A stretch of 17,958 bases of DNA from the NCBI GenBank assembly GCA_037383845.1, contig JARRON010000058.1, forward strand, positions 1 to 17,958, given 5' to 3'. This document shows, in pieces, positions 1 through 9,221 of the stretch. A program made the position numbers and the translations under genes. This DNA is from JARRON01 sp037383845. Its GTDB lineage: Bacteria > Pseudomonadota > Gammaproteobacteria > Steroidobacterales > XN24. A model generated the notes under the pieces. It had not been told where the DNA came from, searched no databases, and saw only the letters and a program-made list of their open reading frames with translations. How positions within the stretch are numbered: position 1 is the stretch's first letter; the number at the start of each line of letters is the position of its first letter.

Positions 1-10
1 GGCCAACCAC

Positions 11-55
11 GCAGCCCTTCTCCCCACCGGGGAGAAGGGTTGGGATGAGGGGGCC
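11..55. repeat. REP-like palindromic element downstream of the S41 peptidase gene
   Basis: A perfect 11-bp inverted repeat (cccttctcccc at 15-25, ggggagaaggg at 29-39) encloses a 3-nt loop. It is followed directly by the tail ttgggatgaggggg (40-53). A pyrimidine/purine hairpin with a TTGGGRTGAGGG tail resembles repetitive extragenic palindromes scattered between genes in many Proteobacteria. It lies about 85 nt past the stop of the minus-strand tsaD-folB-folK-S41 run and could stabilise or terminate that transcript. No T-tract follows on either strand, so it is not a canonical intrinsic terminator. Only one copy is visible in this window, so the repeat status rests on resemblance. Confidence 0.6.
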
Positions 56-139
56 TGGTCAGCCAGGCGGCGGGCCACCCCGGCGCCGGCTTAACGTCCC
101 GGACAGCCGATTCAACGCCGCCAGCGCCTGCGAGTTCCC

Positions 140-1753
140 TTACAGGACGTCGCGGAGCTCGTACTGTCCACGGGGGGCAGCAGGCTTCCGCAGGCCGTCA
201 GGCGCAGCGCCAACCGGCGGACACACGCCGTTTTGCAGGTAATACACCGCCGCGTCGAAAGATGGCTCGCCGGTCGCGCCGAATCCGAACGCCGGATCAT
301 CCCCTGCCGGGCAGTCAACGGGAATGCCGTCGAAGAACTCGCCCAGGCCCAGGGCATTGACGGTCTTGAAAGACGCCGGCCGCAGGATCTTGTCGCAGTA
401 CACGTAGCCGAGCTGGCCCACGGGCTTGCCGAAGGTCACGTCACCCACGGTCACCAGGTCGGTGACAAACGGATCCAGCCCGTTGATGAGCATCTCGGAG
501 GCCGAGGCCGAGGAAGGCGTGGTGACAAAAACCACCCGGTCCAGGTCCAGGCTCTCCGGCCGCTGCTGCATGAACACGGACTGGTTCTGGTTCGTGTTCT
601 TGTCGTTGAACTGGTAGGTCAAAAGCACCTGGTTGTTGGCGATGCGCCCGCCCAGCAGGTCACCGAAGTGCTCGAGCACGCGCACCAGCCCGCCGGTGTT
701 GTAGCGGAGATCCACGATCACCTGGCGCACCCCGGCGGCGCGGAAATCGGCGAAGGCCTCGGTGAGCTGTGGCACCCCGGTGTCCACGAAGTTCCGGAAC
801 ACCAGGTACCCCGTCGGTGCCCCGCCGACATCGAAGATGCGCGTGGCGGTTACCGGCGGAATGGCCACGACCTCCTTGGCGAGCGTGCTGGTGACTACGC
901 CGCCATCCGGGTTCTCGAACGTCAGGCTGACTTCGAATCCTTCCTCCGCCGGGCCCAGGGATTCGCTGAAGCTGCCCGCGGCGAGCACCTCGTCGATGGG
1001 CACCCCGTCCACCTGGAGGATGCGGCTGCCACGCACCAGGCCGCCGGCGTCGGCCGGACTGCCCTCGAAGACGTCGAGGATGACGACCTCCGCCACCTCG
1101 GTCCGGGAGCGGAAGCCGAGCCCCACGAACTCGCCGGCCTGCAGGAACGCCTCGTCATCGGCGGCAAGATCGAGGTAGCTGAACCGGTCCAGCGGCAGGA
1201 AGCGGATCTCCTCCAGCAACGCTTCCGGGGACTCGAACCCGGAGGGGTTCAGGTCGGGGATCTGCTCGTACCAGAGGTAGATATCCTGCATCGTGCTGTA
1301 GACGAACTGGTTCTGCAGGGGAATGGCGCAGCTTGCCGCCTGCACGTTCAGACTGACGCTGGTCTCCGCGCTTTCTGACTCGCCGTCGGACACCACGTAG
1401 GTGAACGTATCCGTGTAGGACGAGGCGCTGGTGCCGAAGCCGGTGTTGTCCGGCTCGTAGGTGAACGAGCCGTCGGCGTTAAGTGTCAGCTCGCCGCTGG
1501 CCACATCGTCCAACAGCCGCACCGACAGCTCGCTGCTGTCCACGTCCCCGTCGTTGGCCAGGACACCGGGCGCGCTGACGGTCAGCAGGTCGGTGCCGTC
1601 GGTGGTCAGGGAATAGCTGTCGGCGCGACCCGAGGGCGGGTCGTTCACGGACGGGTTGTCGCCGGACAGGCCACCACTGCTGCCGCCGCAGGCGGACAGG
1701 AATCCGGCGGTGGAAAGAGCGGCGACGGTCAGGAGCAGGATGCGTGGGGTCAT
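140..1753 (-). CDS. S41-family (C-terminal-processing type) peptidase lipoprotein with cadherin-like domain and PDZ
   Basis: A 537-residue predicted periplasmic serine protease tethered to a membrane. The N-terminus is a lipoprotein signal ending in the lipobox FLSAC (Cys22). The +2 residue is Gly, so outer-membrane sorting is expected by the Lol rule. Residues about 40-138 look like a bacterial cadherin/Big_9-type beta domain (VLANDGD, LTLNADGSFTYEP, DTFTYVVSDG). A PDZ-like segment follows at about 205-290 (GSPADAGGLVRGSRILQVDG), then the S41 core with VIVDLRYNTGG at 346-355. The likely catalytic dyad is Ser417 (SASASE) and Lys443 (TFGK); the 26-residue spacing is close to the 25 of CtpA/Prc. 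Besides the lipobox there are four cysteines (142, 453, 481, 511), which could form disulfides. The ATG lies 3 nt after the folK stop, with an AAGGA Shine-Dalgarno inside folK, suggesting translational coupling. The substrate is unknown. Confidence 0.9.
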   Translation of the reverse strand: MTPRILLLTVAALSTAGFLSACGGSSGGLSGDNPSVNDPPSGRADSYSLTTDGTDLLTVSAPGVLANDGDVDSSELSVRLLDDVASGELTLNADGSFTYEPDNTGFGTSASSYTDTFTYVVSDGESESAETSVSLNVQAASCAIPLQNQFVYSTMQDIYLWYEQIPDLNPSGFESPEALLEEIRFLPLDRFSYLDLAADDEAFLQAGEFVGLGFRSRTEVAEVVILDVFEGSPADAGGLVRGSRILQVDGVPIDEVLAAGSFSESLGPAEEGFEVSLTFENPDGGVVTSTLAKEVVAIPPVTATRIFDVGGAPTGYLVFRNFVDTGVPQLTEAFADFRAAGVRQVIVDLRYNTGGLVRVLEHFGDLLGGRIANNQVLLTYQFNDKNTNQNQSVFMQQRPESLDLDRVVFVTTPSSASASEMLINGLDPFVTDLVTVGDVTFGKPVGQLGYVYCDKILRPASFKTVNALGLGEFFDGIPVDCPAGDDPAFGFGATGEPSFDAAVYYLQNGVCPPVGAAPDGLRKPAAPRGQYELRDVL

Positions 1754-1756
1754 GGA

Positions 1757-2257
1757 TCAGGATCCTTCCGTGAAGTCGAGGGTCACGGGCTGCAGCGGAT
1801 GGCCCGAGGCGTCGAAGCCGTTCCAGAGCTCGGCGAAGCTGGTCCCCTTGCCCGGATGAGGCATGTCCGGGGCCAGGTCGGCCAGGGGCTTCAGGACGAA
1901 GGCATAAGAGGTGATCTCCGGCCGGGGCAGCTGCATGCCGCCGGCATCCCCCACGAAGTCACCGTACAGGAGAATATCCAGGTCCAGGGTCCGCGGGGCG
2001 AATTTCTCGTCGGTACGGTTTCGGCCGCTGGCGGCCTCCACTTCGCCCAGGAAATCCGCCAGTTCCGCCACCGTGTCGTCGGTGTCGAACGCCACCACCA
2101 TGTTCAGGAAATCGTCGCCGGAGAAACCCACGGCGCTGTTCCGGTAGACCGGCGAGAGGCGAAGTACGCCGTAGCGCTCCGCCAGGGCGGTCACGCCGGC
2201 CCGAAGGTGGCGTTCGGGTTCGACGTTGCTGCCGGCGCCGATGTAGACCTCATGCAT
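1757..2257 (-). CDS. folK: 2-amino-4-hydroxy-6-hydroxymethyldihydropteridine pyrophosphokinase (HPPK)
   Basis: Cytoplasmic folate-biosynthesis enzyme that transfers pyrophosphate from ATP to 6-hydroxymethyl-7,8-dihydropterin, directly after the FolB step. The 166-residue product begins MHEVYIGAGSNVEPE, the usual HPPK start (Y-x-x-x-GSN). It carries the family signature FAPRTLDLDILLYGD near residues 87-101, with the two Asp residues that bind magnesium. The reading frame stays open upstream to 2434, but that extension is Ser/Pro-rich, unlike HPPK, and is a shadow of folB. The ATG at 2257 is therefore chosen. This start overlaps the folB stop by 8 nt, consistent with coupled translation of consecutive pathway enzymes. 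Confidence 0.95.
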   Translation of the reverse strand: MHEVYIGAGSNVEPERHLRAGVTALAERYGVLRLSPVYRNSAVGFSGDDFLNMVVAFDTDDTVAELADFLGEVEAASGRNRTDEKFAPRTLDLDILLYGDFVGDAGGMQLPRPEITSYAFVLKPLADLAPDMPHPGKGTSFAELWNGFDASGHPLQPVTLDFTEGS

Positions 2258-2615
2258 GAAAATCTCCGGGGGTACGCTCGATGGCCACGCCGACGTCTCT
2301 CGCGCCGCGGATGGCCCCTGGCTTGTTGAGTACGACCCGGACCCTCGGCACGTCGAATTCGGTGCAGACGATCCCGGCGATGCGCTCAGCGAGGGTTTCG
2401 ACAAGCTGGAAGTCGGAATTCTCCACGAATTCAATCAGGCGCTTGGCCACGGCCTTGTAGTTGAGCGTGTCCTCGATGCTGTCGCTGGCCGCGGCCCGGC
2501 GGATTTCCCAGTCCATCTCCAGGTTAATGGAGACGGTTTGCCGGATCCTGCGCTCCCAGTCGTAGATGCCGATCACGGTCTCGACCCGCAGATCGTTCAG
2601 AAAAATCGTGTCCAT
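2250..2615 (-). CDS. folB: Dihydroneopterin aldolase
   Basis: Converts 7,8-dihydroneopterin to 6-hydroxymethyl-7,8-dihydropterin and glycolaldehyde in the cytoplasm, supplying FolK. The 121-residue length is normal for the family. Visible hallmarks are the N-terminal MDTIFLNDLRVETVIGIYDWER block with Glu21, Tyr53 in DTLNYKAVAK, Glu73 in the VETLAERIA helix, and the probable catalytic Lys98 in VRVVLNKPGAI. The gene starts 20 nt after the tsaD stop and overlaps folK by 8 nt. The order tsaD-folB-folK on one strand suggests a single transcript. There is no plsY between tsaD and folB, although it neighbours folB in some relatives. Confidence 0.95.
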   Translation of the reverse strand: MDTIFLNDLRVETVIGIYDWERRIRQTVSINLEMDWEIRRAAASDSIEDTLNYKAVAKRLIEFVENSDFQLVETLAERIAGIVCTEFDVPRVRVVLNKPGAIRGARDVGVAIERTPGDFHA

Positions 2616-2635
2616 CCGGTTCTCCGAAGCCGTAC

Positions 2636-3661
2636 TCAGGCGGCCCGTCCCGGAGGCTCGAGCCCGTCCAGATCCCAGCGGGCCCGCGCCTCGATGGCCG
2701 GTCCCGCCCGTTCCTCCGCCGCCAGCCGGAACGCACCGGCCAGGGCGATCATGGCCCCATTATCGGTGCAGAACTCCAGGCGGGGATAGAAGACCTCGCC
2801 GCCGGCGGCCTCCACGGCCTCGGCCAGCCGCGCCCGCAGGCGCCGGTTCGCGCCCACGCCGCCGGCCACCACCAGCCGCCGGATCCCGGTGGTTTCCAGG
2901 GCCCGGAGGCTGCGGGCGGTCAGGGTGTCCACCACCGCCTCCTGGAACTCGAGGGCCACGTCCGCCCGGGCCTGGTCGTCCAGGACCAGGTCCTTCACGC
3001 CGACGATGACCGCCGTCTTCAGGCCGCTGAAGCTGAAATCCAGCCCGGGTCGGTCGAGCATGGGCCGGGGCAGCCGGAAGCGTCCGGCCCGCCCGCTCTC
3101 GGCCAGGCGGGCGATGGCCGGCCCGCCGGGATAGCCCAGCCCGAGCACCTTCGCCGTCTTGTCGAAGGCCTCGCCGGCGGCGTCATCCAGCGTCTCACCC
3201 AGGATTCGGTACCGGCCCAGGCCCCGGACTTCCACCAGCTGAGTGTGGCCGCCGGAGACCAGCAGGGCCACGAAGGGGAACGCCGGCGCCGGGTCCTCCA
3301 GCATGGGCGCCAGCAGGTGGCCTTCCATGTGGTGGACGCCAACGGCGGGAACCCCCCAGGACCAGGCAAGGCTCCGCCCCAGGCAGGCGCCCACCAGCAG
3401 GGCGCCGATGAGGCCCGGTCCGGCGGTGAAGGCAACCCCGTCCAGGTCGGCCGGCGTCGTATGCGCCTCCGCCATGACCCGCCGCACCAGGGGCAGGAGC
3501 TTGCGGACGTGATCCCGGGAAGCCAGCTCCGGCACGACGCCCCCGAACTCGGCGTGCAGGTCCACCTGGCTGAACAATGCGTGGGCGAGCAGGCCCCCGG
3601 AGTCGTCGTAGACGGCCACCCCGGTTTCGTCGCAGGAAGTTTCAATGCCCAGAACTCTCAT
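2636..3661 (-). CDS. tsaD: tRNA N6-adenosine threonylcarbamoyltransferase TsaD
   Basis: Catalytic subunit that transfers threonylcarbamoyl from TC-AMP to A37 of ANN-decoding tRNAs (t6A), working with TsaB and TsaE in the cytoplasm. The 341-residue protein opens MRVLGIETSCDETGVAVYD, the family's phosphate-binding start. It has the metal-binding HHMEGH motif (His111, His115, same numbering as E. coli), LVSGGHTQL at 134-142, GETLDDAAGEAFDK at 155-168, and the C-terminal CTDNGAMIALAG with a metal-binding Asp. Nothing is missing. It is the first gene of the minus-strand run and is divergent from rpsU across 98 nt, as in E. coli. An AGGGA Shine-Dalgarno-like sequence precedes the ATG. Confidence 0.97.
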   Translation of the reverse strand: MRVLGIETSCDETGVAVYDDSGGLLAHALFSQVDLHAEFGGVVPELASRDHVRKLLPLVRRVMAEAHTTPADLDGVAFTAGPGLIGALLVGACLGRSLAWSWGVPAVGVHHMEGHLLAPMLEDPAPAFPFVALLVSGGHTQLVEVRGLGRYRILGETLDDAAGEAFDKTAKVLGLGYPGGPAIARLAESGRAGRFRLPRPMLDRPGLDFSFSGLKTAVIVGVKDLVLDDQARADVALEFQEAVVDTLTARSLRALETTGIRRLVVAGGVGANRRLRARLAEAVEAAGGEVFYPRLEFCTDNGAMIALAGAFRLAAEERAGPAIEARARWDLDGLEPPGRAA

Positions 3662-3684
3662 GGAAGTGTCCCTGTATGGCCTAC

Positions 3685-3713
3685 TGGCGTTCCCCGGTCC
3701 GGGCAGCTATCAT
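3685..3713 (+). promoter_or_regulatory. Candidate sigma-70 promoter for the rpsU operon
   Basis: TATCAT at 3708-3713 matches five of six bases of the -10 consensus and lies 46 nt before the rpsU ATG. The sequence 17 nt upstream (TGGCGT, 3685-3690) is a poor -35 element. The 98-nt spacer between divergent tsaD and rpsU must hold both start regions, and this is the best plus-strand candidate. No comparably good minus-strand box was found for tsaD. Confidence 0.35.
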
Positions 3714-3759
3714 AGGCGGTCTTTATCTGCCCAACCCTGACCGAGGACGGTGATAGTTA

Positions 3760-3975
3760 ATGCCTGGTGTACGCGTTCGCGAGAACGAATATTTTGACGC
3801 CGCGCTCCGGCGCTTCAAGCGCGCCTGTGAAAAGGCGGGGGTCCTGACGGAACTCCGTCGCCGGGAGTATTACGAGAAGCCCACCCAGGAGCGCAAGCGG
3901 CGCAAGGCCGCCGCCGTCAAGCGCCACGCCAAGCGGCTGCAGCGCGAACAGGCCCGGCGCAAGCGCCTGTACTGA
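3760..3975 (+). CDS. rpsU: 30S ribosomal protein S21
   Basis: Small-subunit protein that helps mRNA pairing near the anti-Shine-Dalgarno region of 16S rRNA. The product has 71 residues, the standard length, and is very basic. It begins MPGVRVRENEYFDAALRRFKR, followed by the conserved REYYEKPTQERKRRKAAAVKR stretch. It heads the plus-strand macromolecular synthesis operon, divergent from tsaD. The nearest purine-rich Shine-Dalgarno candidate, GAGGA at 3743-3747, is 12 nt from the ATG, somewhat far. The gene is followed after 14 nt by yqeY. Confidence 0.97.
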   Translation: MPGVRVRENEYFDAALRRFKRACEKAGVLTELRRREYYEKPTQERKRRKAAAVKRHAKRLQREQARRKRLY

Positions 3976-3989
3976 CCCGGCCCGCGTCG

Positions 3990-4436
3990 GTGTCGGTCAA
4001 GACACGCCTCACCGAAGACATGAAGCAGGCCCTTCGCTCCGGCGACAAGGGCAGGCTTTCCGTTGTGCGCATGGCCCTGGCCGCCATCCAGCAGCGGGAG
4101 GTGGACGAGCGTGTCGAGCTCGATGACGCGGCCCTGGTGTCGGTGATCGAAAAGCTGGTCAAGCAGCGCCAGGACTCCGTGGAGCAGTACCGGGCCGGCG
4201 GCCGGGACGACCTGGCCGACAAGGAGCAGACGGAGATCGAGATTCTCCGTACCTATCTGCCGGAACCGCTCTCCGAAGAAGCGCTGGCGGGCCTCATCGA
4301 AGAGGCCGTGGACAGCACCGGCGCCGACTCCATGAAGGACATGGGCCGTGTCATGGGCTACATCAAGGCCCGGGCGGCCGGACAGGCCGACATGTCGATT
4401 GTCAGCGCGCGGGTCCGCGCCCGCCTGAGCGCCTGA
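3990..4436 (+). CDS. yqeY: GatB/YqeY domain-containing protein
   Basis: A 148-residue all-helical protein of the YqeY family, related to the C-terminal tail domain of GatB in the tRNA-dependent amidotransferase. A role in tRNA or aminoacylation quality control is presumed, but the exact function is not established. The conserved TRLTEDMKQALRSGDK start, the EQYRAGGRDDLADKE segment and the C-terminal ADMSIVSARVRARL helix are all present. Family alignment supports the GTG at 3990 as the start; the next Met is ten residues in. No clear Shine-Dalgarno precedes the GTG, so reinitiation after rpsU (14-nt gap) is likely. Its position between rpsU and dnaG is common in non-enteric Proteobacteria. Confidence 0.93.
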   Translation: MSVKTRLTEDMKQALRSGDKGRLSVVRMALAAIQQREVDERVELDDAALVSVIEKLVKQRQDSVEQYRAGGRDDLADKEQTEIEILRTYLPEPLSEEALAGLIEEAVDSTGADSMKDMGRVMGYIKARAAGQADMSIVSARVRARLSA

Positions 4437-4487
4437 ACGGCCGGCCCGCCAACCGGAACTCCGCAGATCGCCGGCCGGGCCCCCGAC

Positions 4488-4515
4488 TTGCACTTTTTCA
4501 GACTTGGTCTATGAA
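4488..4515 (+). promoter_or_regulatory. Candidate sigma-70 promoter upstream of dnaG
   Basis: TTGCAC (4488-4493) and TATGAA (4510-4515) are separated by 16 nt. They sit in the only AT-richer patch of the 170-nt yqeY-dnaG spacer, about 90 nt before the dnaG ATG. This could give dnaG-rpoD transcription independent of rpsU. No T-tract terminator was seen in this spacer, although E. coli has one between rpsU and dnaG. Confidence 0.45.
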
Positions 4516-4606
4516 TACCGGATGCCACCCGCCGCATCCGGCAAACGACCCCTTCTCACGACTTCATCCGCGGCCCTGCTGCGGACGCTGAGTCGTCCCT
4601 GGCAGC

Positions 4607-6352
4607 ATGGGCAGAATTCCGCCGAGTTTCATTGATGAACTGATGGCCCGCACGGACATCGTGGAGGTCATCAACGGGCGCGTGCCGCTGAAAAAAGCGG
4701 GGCGGGAGTTCAAGGCCTGCTGCCCGTTCCACGGCGAGAAAACACCTTCGTTCACCGTCAGCCCGTCCAAGCAGTTCTATCACTGCTTCGGCTGCGGCGC
4801 CCACGGCACGGCCGTGGGCTTCCTGATGGATTACGAGCACATGAGCTTCCCGGAGGCGGTGGAGGAACTGGCCTCCCTGGCGGGCCTGGAAGTGCCGCGG
4901 GAGGCGGGCCAGGCCCCGGACCGGCGCCACGATCTCTACGGGGTTCTCGAAGCCGCCGCCACCTACTTCACGGAGCAGCTGAAGCGCAGCCCGGAAGCCG
5001 TGGCGTACCTGAAAGACCGGGGCATCACCGGCGAGACCGCGGCTGCTTTCCGGCTGGGCTATGTGCCGGACGCCTGGGACGGGCTGATCCGCCGCCTGGG
5101 CGCCGACGCCGGCGCCATGGACCGCCTGGCGGCCGCCGGGCTGGTGATCGAGCGCGACAGCGGCGGCTGGTATGACCGTTTCCGCGGCCGGGTCATGTTC
5201 CCCATCCGGGACGCCCGGGGACGCGTGATCGCCTTCGGCGGGAGAATCCTCGGAGACGGAGAGCCCAAGTACCTGAACTCCCCGGAAACGCCCCTGTTCC
5301 ACAAGGGCAGGGAGCTCTACGGTCTCTACGAGGCCCGGCAGGCCCTGCGGGAAATCCCGCGGCTGATGGTGGTGGAGGGCTACATGGACGTTATCGGCCT
5401 CCACCAGGCCGGGCTGCCCTGGGCAGTGGCCACCCTCGGCACGGCCACCACGGCGGATCACCTGGACCGGCTGTTCCGCATCACCGAGGAGGTGGTGTTC
5501 TGTTTCGACGGCGACCGGGCCGGAAGGCAGGCGGCCTGGCGTGCCCTGGAAAACGCCCTGCCCGCCCTCCACGACGGGCGGCAGATCCGGTTCCTTTTCC
5601 TGCCCGAGGGCGAGGACCCGGACTCCCTGGTGGCAGCCGAGGGCGCCGAGGCCTTCTCGGCCCGCCTGGACCAGGCCCTGCCCTTCTCCGAGTACCTGCT
5701 GAAGCGCCTCTCCGCACAGGTGGACATGGACAGCCTGGAAGGCCGGGCCCGCCTGGCGGAGCTGGCCAGGCCGCTCATCGGGCGTGTGCCGGAGGGCGCT
5801 TACCGCACGCTGCTGATCCGGCACGTCGCGGGCGCCGTGGGCATGGGCGAGGCCGCCTACGGCCGGCTCATCGGGAGGGAACCGTCCGGAGAGCCGGCGC
5901 CCCGGCCCCGCCGGAAAACGGCGGCGGGCCGGTCCAGCCTGGTGCGTCACGCGGTCACCCTGGCCGTCCATTTCCCCGGCCGGGCGGCCGAAGCCGAGGT
6001 GCCCGAAGGGCTGGCGGAGCTGGACCGTCCGGGGGTGGACCTGCTCGTCGCATTACTTGAAGACCTGCGCCAGCACCCCCATTCAAGTACAGGCGCGGTG
6101 CTGGAACGCTGGCGGGACCACGAAGCTGGCGCCCACCTTGAGAAGCTCGCGCTGGCGGAAGTCCTGGCCACGGAAGAAGGCGTCCGGGCGGAGCTGCAGG
6201 ACTGCCTGGACCGCCTGGCCCGGGAGCGTGTGCGACTCCGCCACGAGGAATTGTTCGAAATGTCCCGCATGGGGCCGCTCACGCCGGAGCAGCGCGCCGA
6301 GCTGAAGGATCTTGACGCGCGCCTGGCCCGGCGGGCCGATACGGCGCACTAG
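4607..6352 (+). CDS. dnaG: DNA primase
   Basis: Synthesises the RNA primers that start Okazaki fragments, recruited by the replicative helicase. The 581 residues equal the E. coli length. The N-terminal CHC2 zinc-binding domain has Cys39, His42, Cys60 and Cys63 (CCPFH, YHCFGCGAHG). The catalytic TOPRIM domain shows Glu257 (MVVEGYMDV), Asp301 and Asp303 (CFDGDRAGRQAA) and the PEGEDPDS metal-binding loop. The weakly conserved helical C-terminus (about 440-581) fits the helicase-interaction domain. The start MGRIPPSFIDELMARTDIVEVI aligns with known DnaG starts. No good Shine-Dalgarno precedes it, in keeping with the low DnaG expression typical of this operon. It is followed after 69 nt by rpoD. 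Confidence 0.97.
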   Translation: MGRIPPSFIDELMARTDIVEVINGRVPLKKAGREFKACCPFHGEKTPSFTVSPSKQFYHCFGCGAHGTAVGFLMDYEHMSFPEAVEELASLAGLEVPREAGQAPDRRHDLYGVLEAAATYFTEQLKRSPEAVAYLKDRGITGETAAAFRLGYVPDAWDGLIRRLGADAGAMDRLAAAGLVIERDSGGWYDRFRGRVMFPIRDARGRVIAFGGRILGDGEPKYLNSPETPLFHKGRELYGLYEARQALREIPRLMVVEGYMDVIGLHQAGLPWAVATLGTATTADHLDRLFRITEEVVFCFDGDRAGRQAAWRALENALPALHDGRQIRFLFLPEGEDPDSLVAAEGAEAFSARLDQALPFSEYLLKRLSAQVDMDSLEGRARLAELARPLIGRVPEGAYRTLLIRHVAGAVGMGEAAYGRLIGREPSGEPAPRPRRKTAAGRSSLVRHAVTLAVHFPGRAAEAEVPEGLAELDRPGVDLLVALLEDLRQHPHSSTGAVLERWRDHEAGAHLEKLALAEVLATEEGVRAELQDCLDRLARERVRLRHEELFEMSRMGPLTPEQRAELKDLDARLARRADTAH

Positions 6353-6375
6353 GTAGCGGAGTTTCCGCTTTCTTG

Positions 6376-6384
6376 TGCTAAACT
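6376..6384 (+). promoter_or_regulatory. Candidate extended -10 promoter for rpoD
   Basis: TGC followed directly by TAAACT (6379-6384) forms an extended -10 element in the 69-nt dnaG-rpoD spacer, 38 nt before the rpoD GTG. No good -35 was seen. A separate rpoD promoter would match the known need for differential expression of the genes in this operon. Confidence 0.35.
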
Positions 6385-6421
6385 GGATTGTTCGATTGAC
6401 CGTTTTACGAGGACGTGCTGG

Positions 6422-8239
<1,818 letters not shown>

Positions 8240-8292
8240 CGCGGGCTCCGGGGCGTCGCGCCTCCGGGCGCGGCCGCTCCCGACGAAGTACG

Positions 8293-8322
8293 ACGGCGCC
8301 CTCGCGGCGCCGTTTTCGTTTT
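8293..8322 (+). terminator. Rho-independent terminator after rpoD
   Basis: A perfect 8-bp stem, acggcgcc (8293-8300) paired with ggcgccgt (8306-8313), encloses the 5-nt loop ctcgc. It is followed by an interrupted T-tract (tttcgttttcc, from 8314). It lies 54 nt past the rpoD stop and separates the operon from the ABC transporter genes. Confidence 0.88.
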
Positions 8323-8361
8323 CCTGTTTGCCACGGCTGCACCGTCTACACTGTCTCGTCC

Positions 8362-9221
8362 ATGGAGACGGCACTTTCTGTCCGGGACGTCACGAAGCGC
8401 TTCGGCAGCCGCGCCGCCCTGGACCGCGTGGATCTCGAACTTTCCGAGGGGGAGCGGTTGGCGCTGCTGGGTCCCAACGGGGCGGGCAAGACGACCCTGG
8501 TGCGCGCCATCGCCGGTCGTGTCCGCCCGGACAGCGGTGAGATCCGCCTCCGGGGCCGGACCCTGGCGCCGGGGACCCGCACAGGCCGGGAGGTCCTCGG
8601 CGTGGTGCCCCAGGACATCGCTCTTTACCCCCTCATGACCGCGCGGGAGAACCTGGAGGTCTTCGGCACGCTCTCCGGCGTCGAACCGGCCGCCCTCGGG
8701 GAACGGGTGGCCTGGGCGCTGGAGTTCACAGGACTGGCGGAGCGGGGGGAAGACCGGGTGGAGGCCTTTTCCGGCGGCATGAAGCGGCGCCTGAACATCG
8801 CCTGCTCCGTGCTCCACCGCCCGGCCGTGATCCTGCTGGATGAACCCACGGTCGGCGTCGATCGCTGGTGCTCACCACCCACCAGCTGGACGAGGCGGAG
8901 CACGAGTGCGACCGCATCGTCATCATCGACGGCGGCAGGGCCATCGCCAACGGCAGCCTGGCGGAGCTCGTGGAAACGACACTGGGCAGCCGCCGCCGCG
9001 TCCGCGTCACTCTGGACAGGCCGTGGCAGGGTCCCGCGCCCGGCGGACTCCGCGCCAGGGGCGCGATCCTGGACGGGGAGATCGGCCGGCTCGGAGAGAG
9101 CCTGGCCGAAGTGCTCGGGTCTGTTTCTGGTGCCGGCTACGGGGTGCTGGACCTCCAGGTGGAAAAGGCCTCGCTACACTCGGTCTTCCTGCACCTGACC
9201 GGCCGGGAGCTGCGGGAATGA
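8362..9221 (+). pseudogene. ABC-2 type transporter ATP-binding protein, disrupted after the D-loop (frameshift with internal deletion)
   Basis: An ATPase subunit of a DrrA/CcmA-like exporter, readable only by combining two frames. Frame one (from ATG 8362) encodes the Walker A GPNGAGKTT (residues 37-45, Lys43), Q-loop Gln84, signature FSGGMKRRL (136-144), Walker B VILLDEP (Asp160, Glu161) and D-loop VGVD (164-167). It then turns into non-family sequence and runs open to 9198. The other half resumes in a different frame at about 8865 with LVLTTHQLDEAEHECDRIVIID, including the H-loop His, and ends at 9221. About 20 residues that normally lie between D-loop and H-loop are absent, so the net loss is about 58 or 61 nt. 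The 9221 TGA overlaps the permease ATG by 4 nt. This is either a real inactivating deletion or an assembly error. Reinitiation at GTG 8868 would give only a C-terminal fragment. Confidence 0.85.

Noticed and set aside
233..1378. A 381-codon plus-strand frame opposite the S41 peptidase
   Set aside because: Shadow frame. The minus-strand product has a lipobox, PDZ and catalytic dyad, and this one has none.
2258..2434. An N-terminal extension of folK upstream of 2257
   Set aside because: The extension is Ser/Pro-rich, lies wholly within folB and precedes the normal HPPK start MHEVYIG.
4441..4481. GC-rich inverted segments (ggccggcccg / ccggccgggcc) after yqeY, as an attenuator before dnaG
   Set aside because: The arms pair imperfectly, no T-run follows, and such CCGG palindromes are common by chance at this GC content.
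4556..5971. A 471-codon minus-strand frame opposite dnaG
   Set aside because: Antisense shadow of dnaG, with no domain, no Shine-Dalgarno and composition typical of GC-rich shadow frames.
8866..9198. Continuation of the first ATPase frame past the break, to 9198
   Set aside because: The sequence after VGVDR has no ABC family character, while the other frame carries the expected TTHQLDEAE H-loop and C-terminus.
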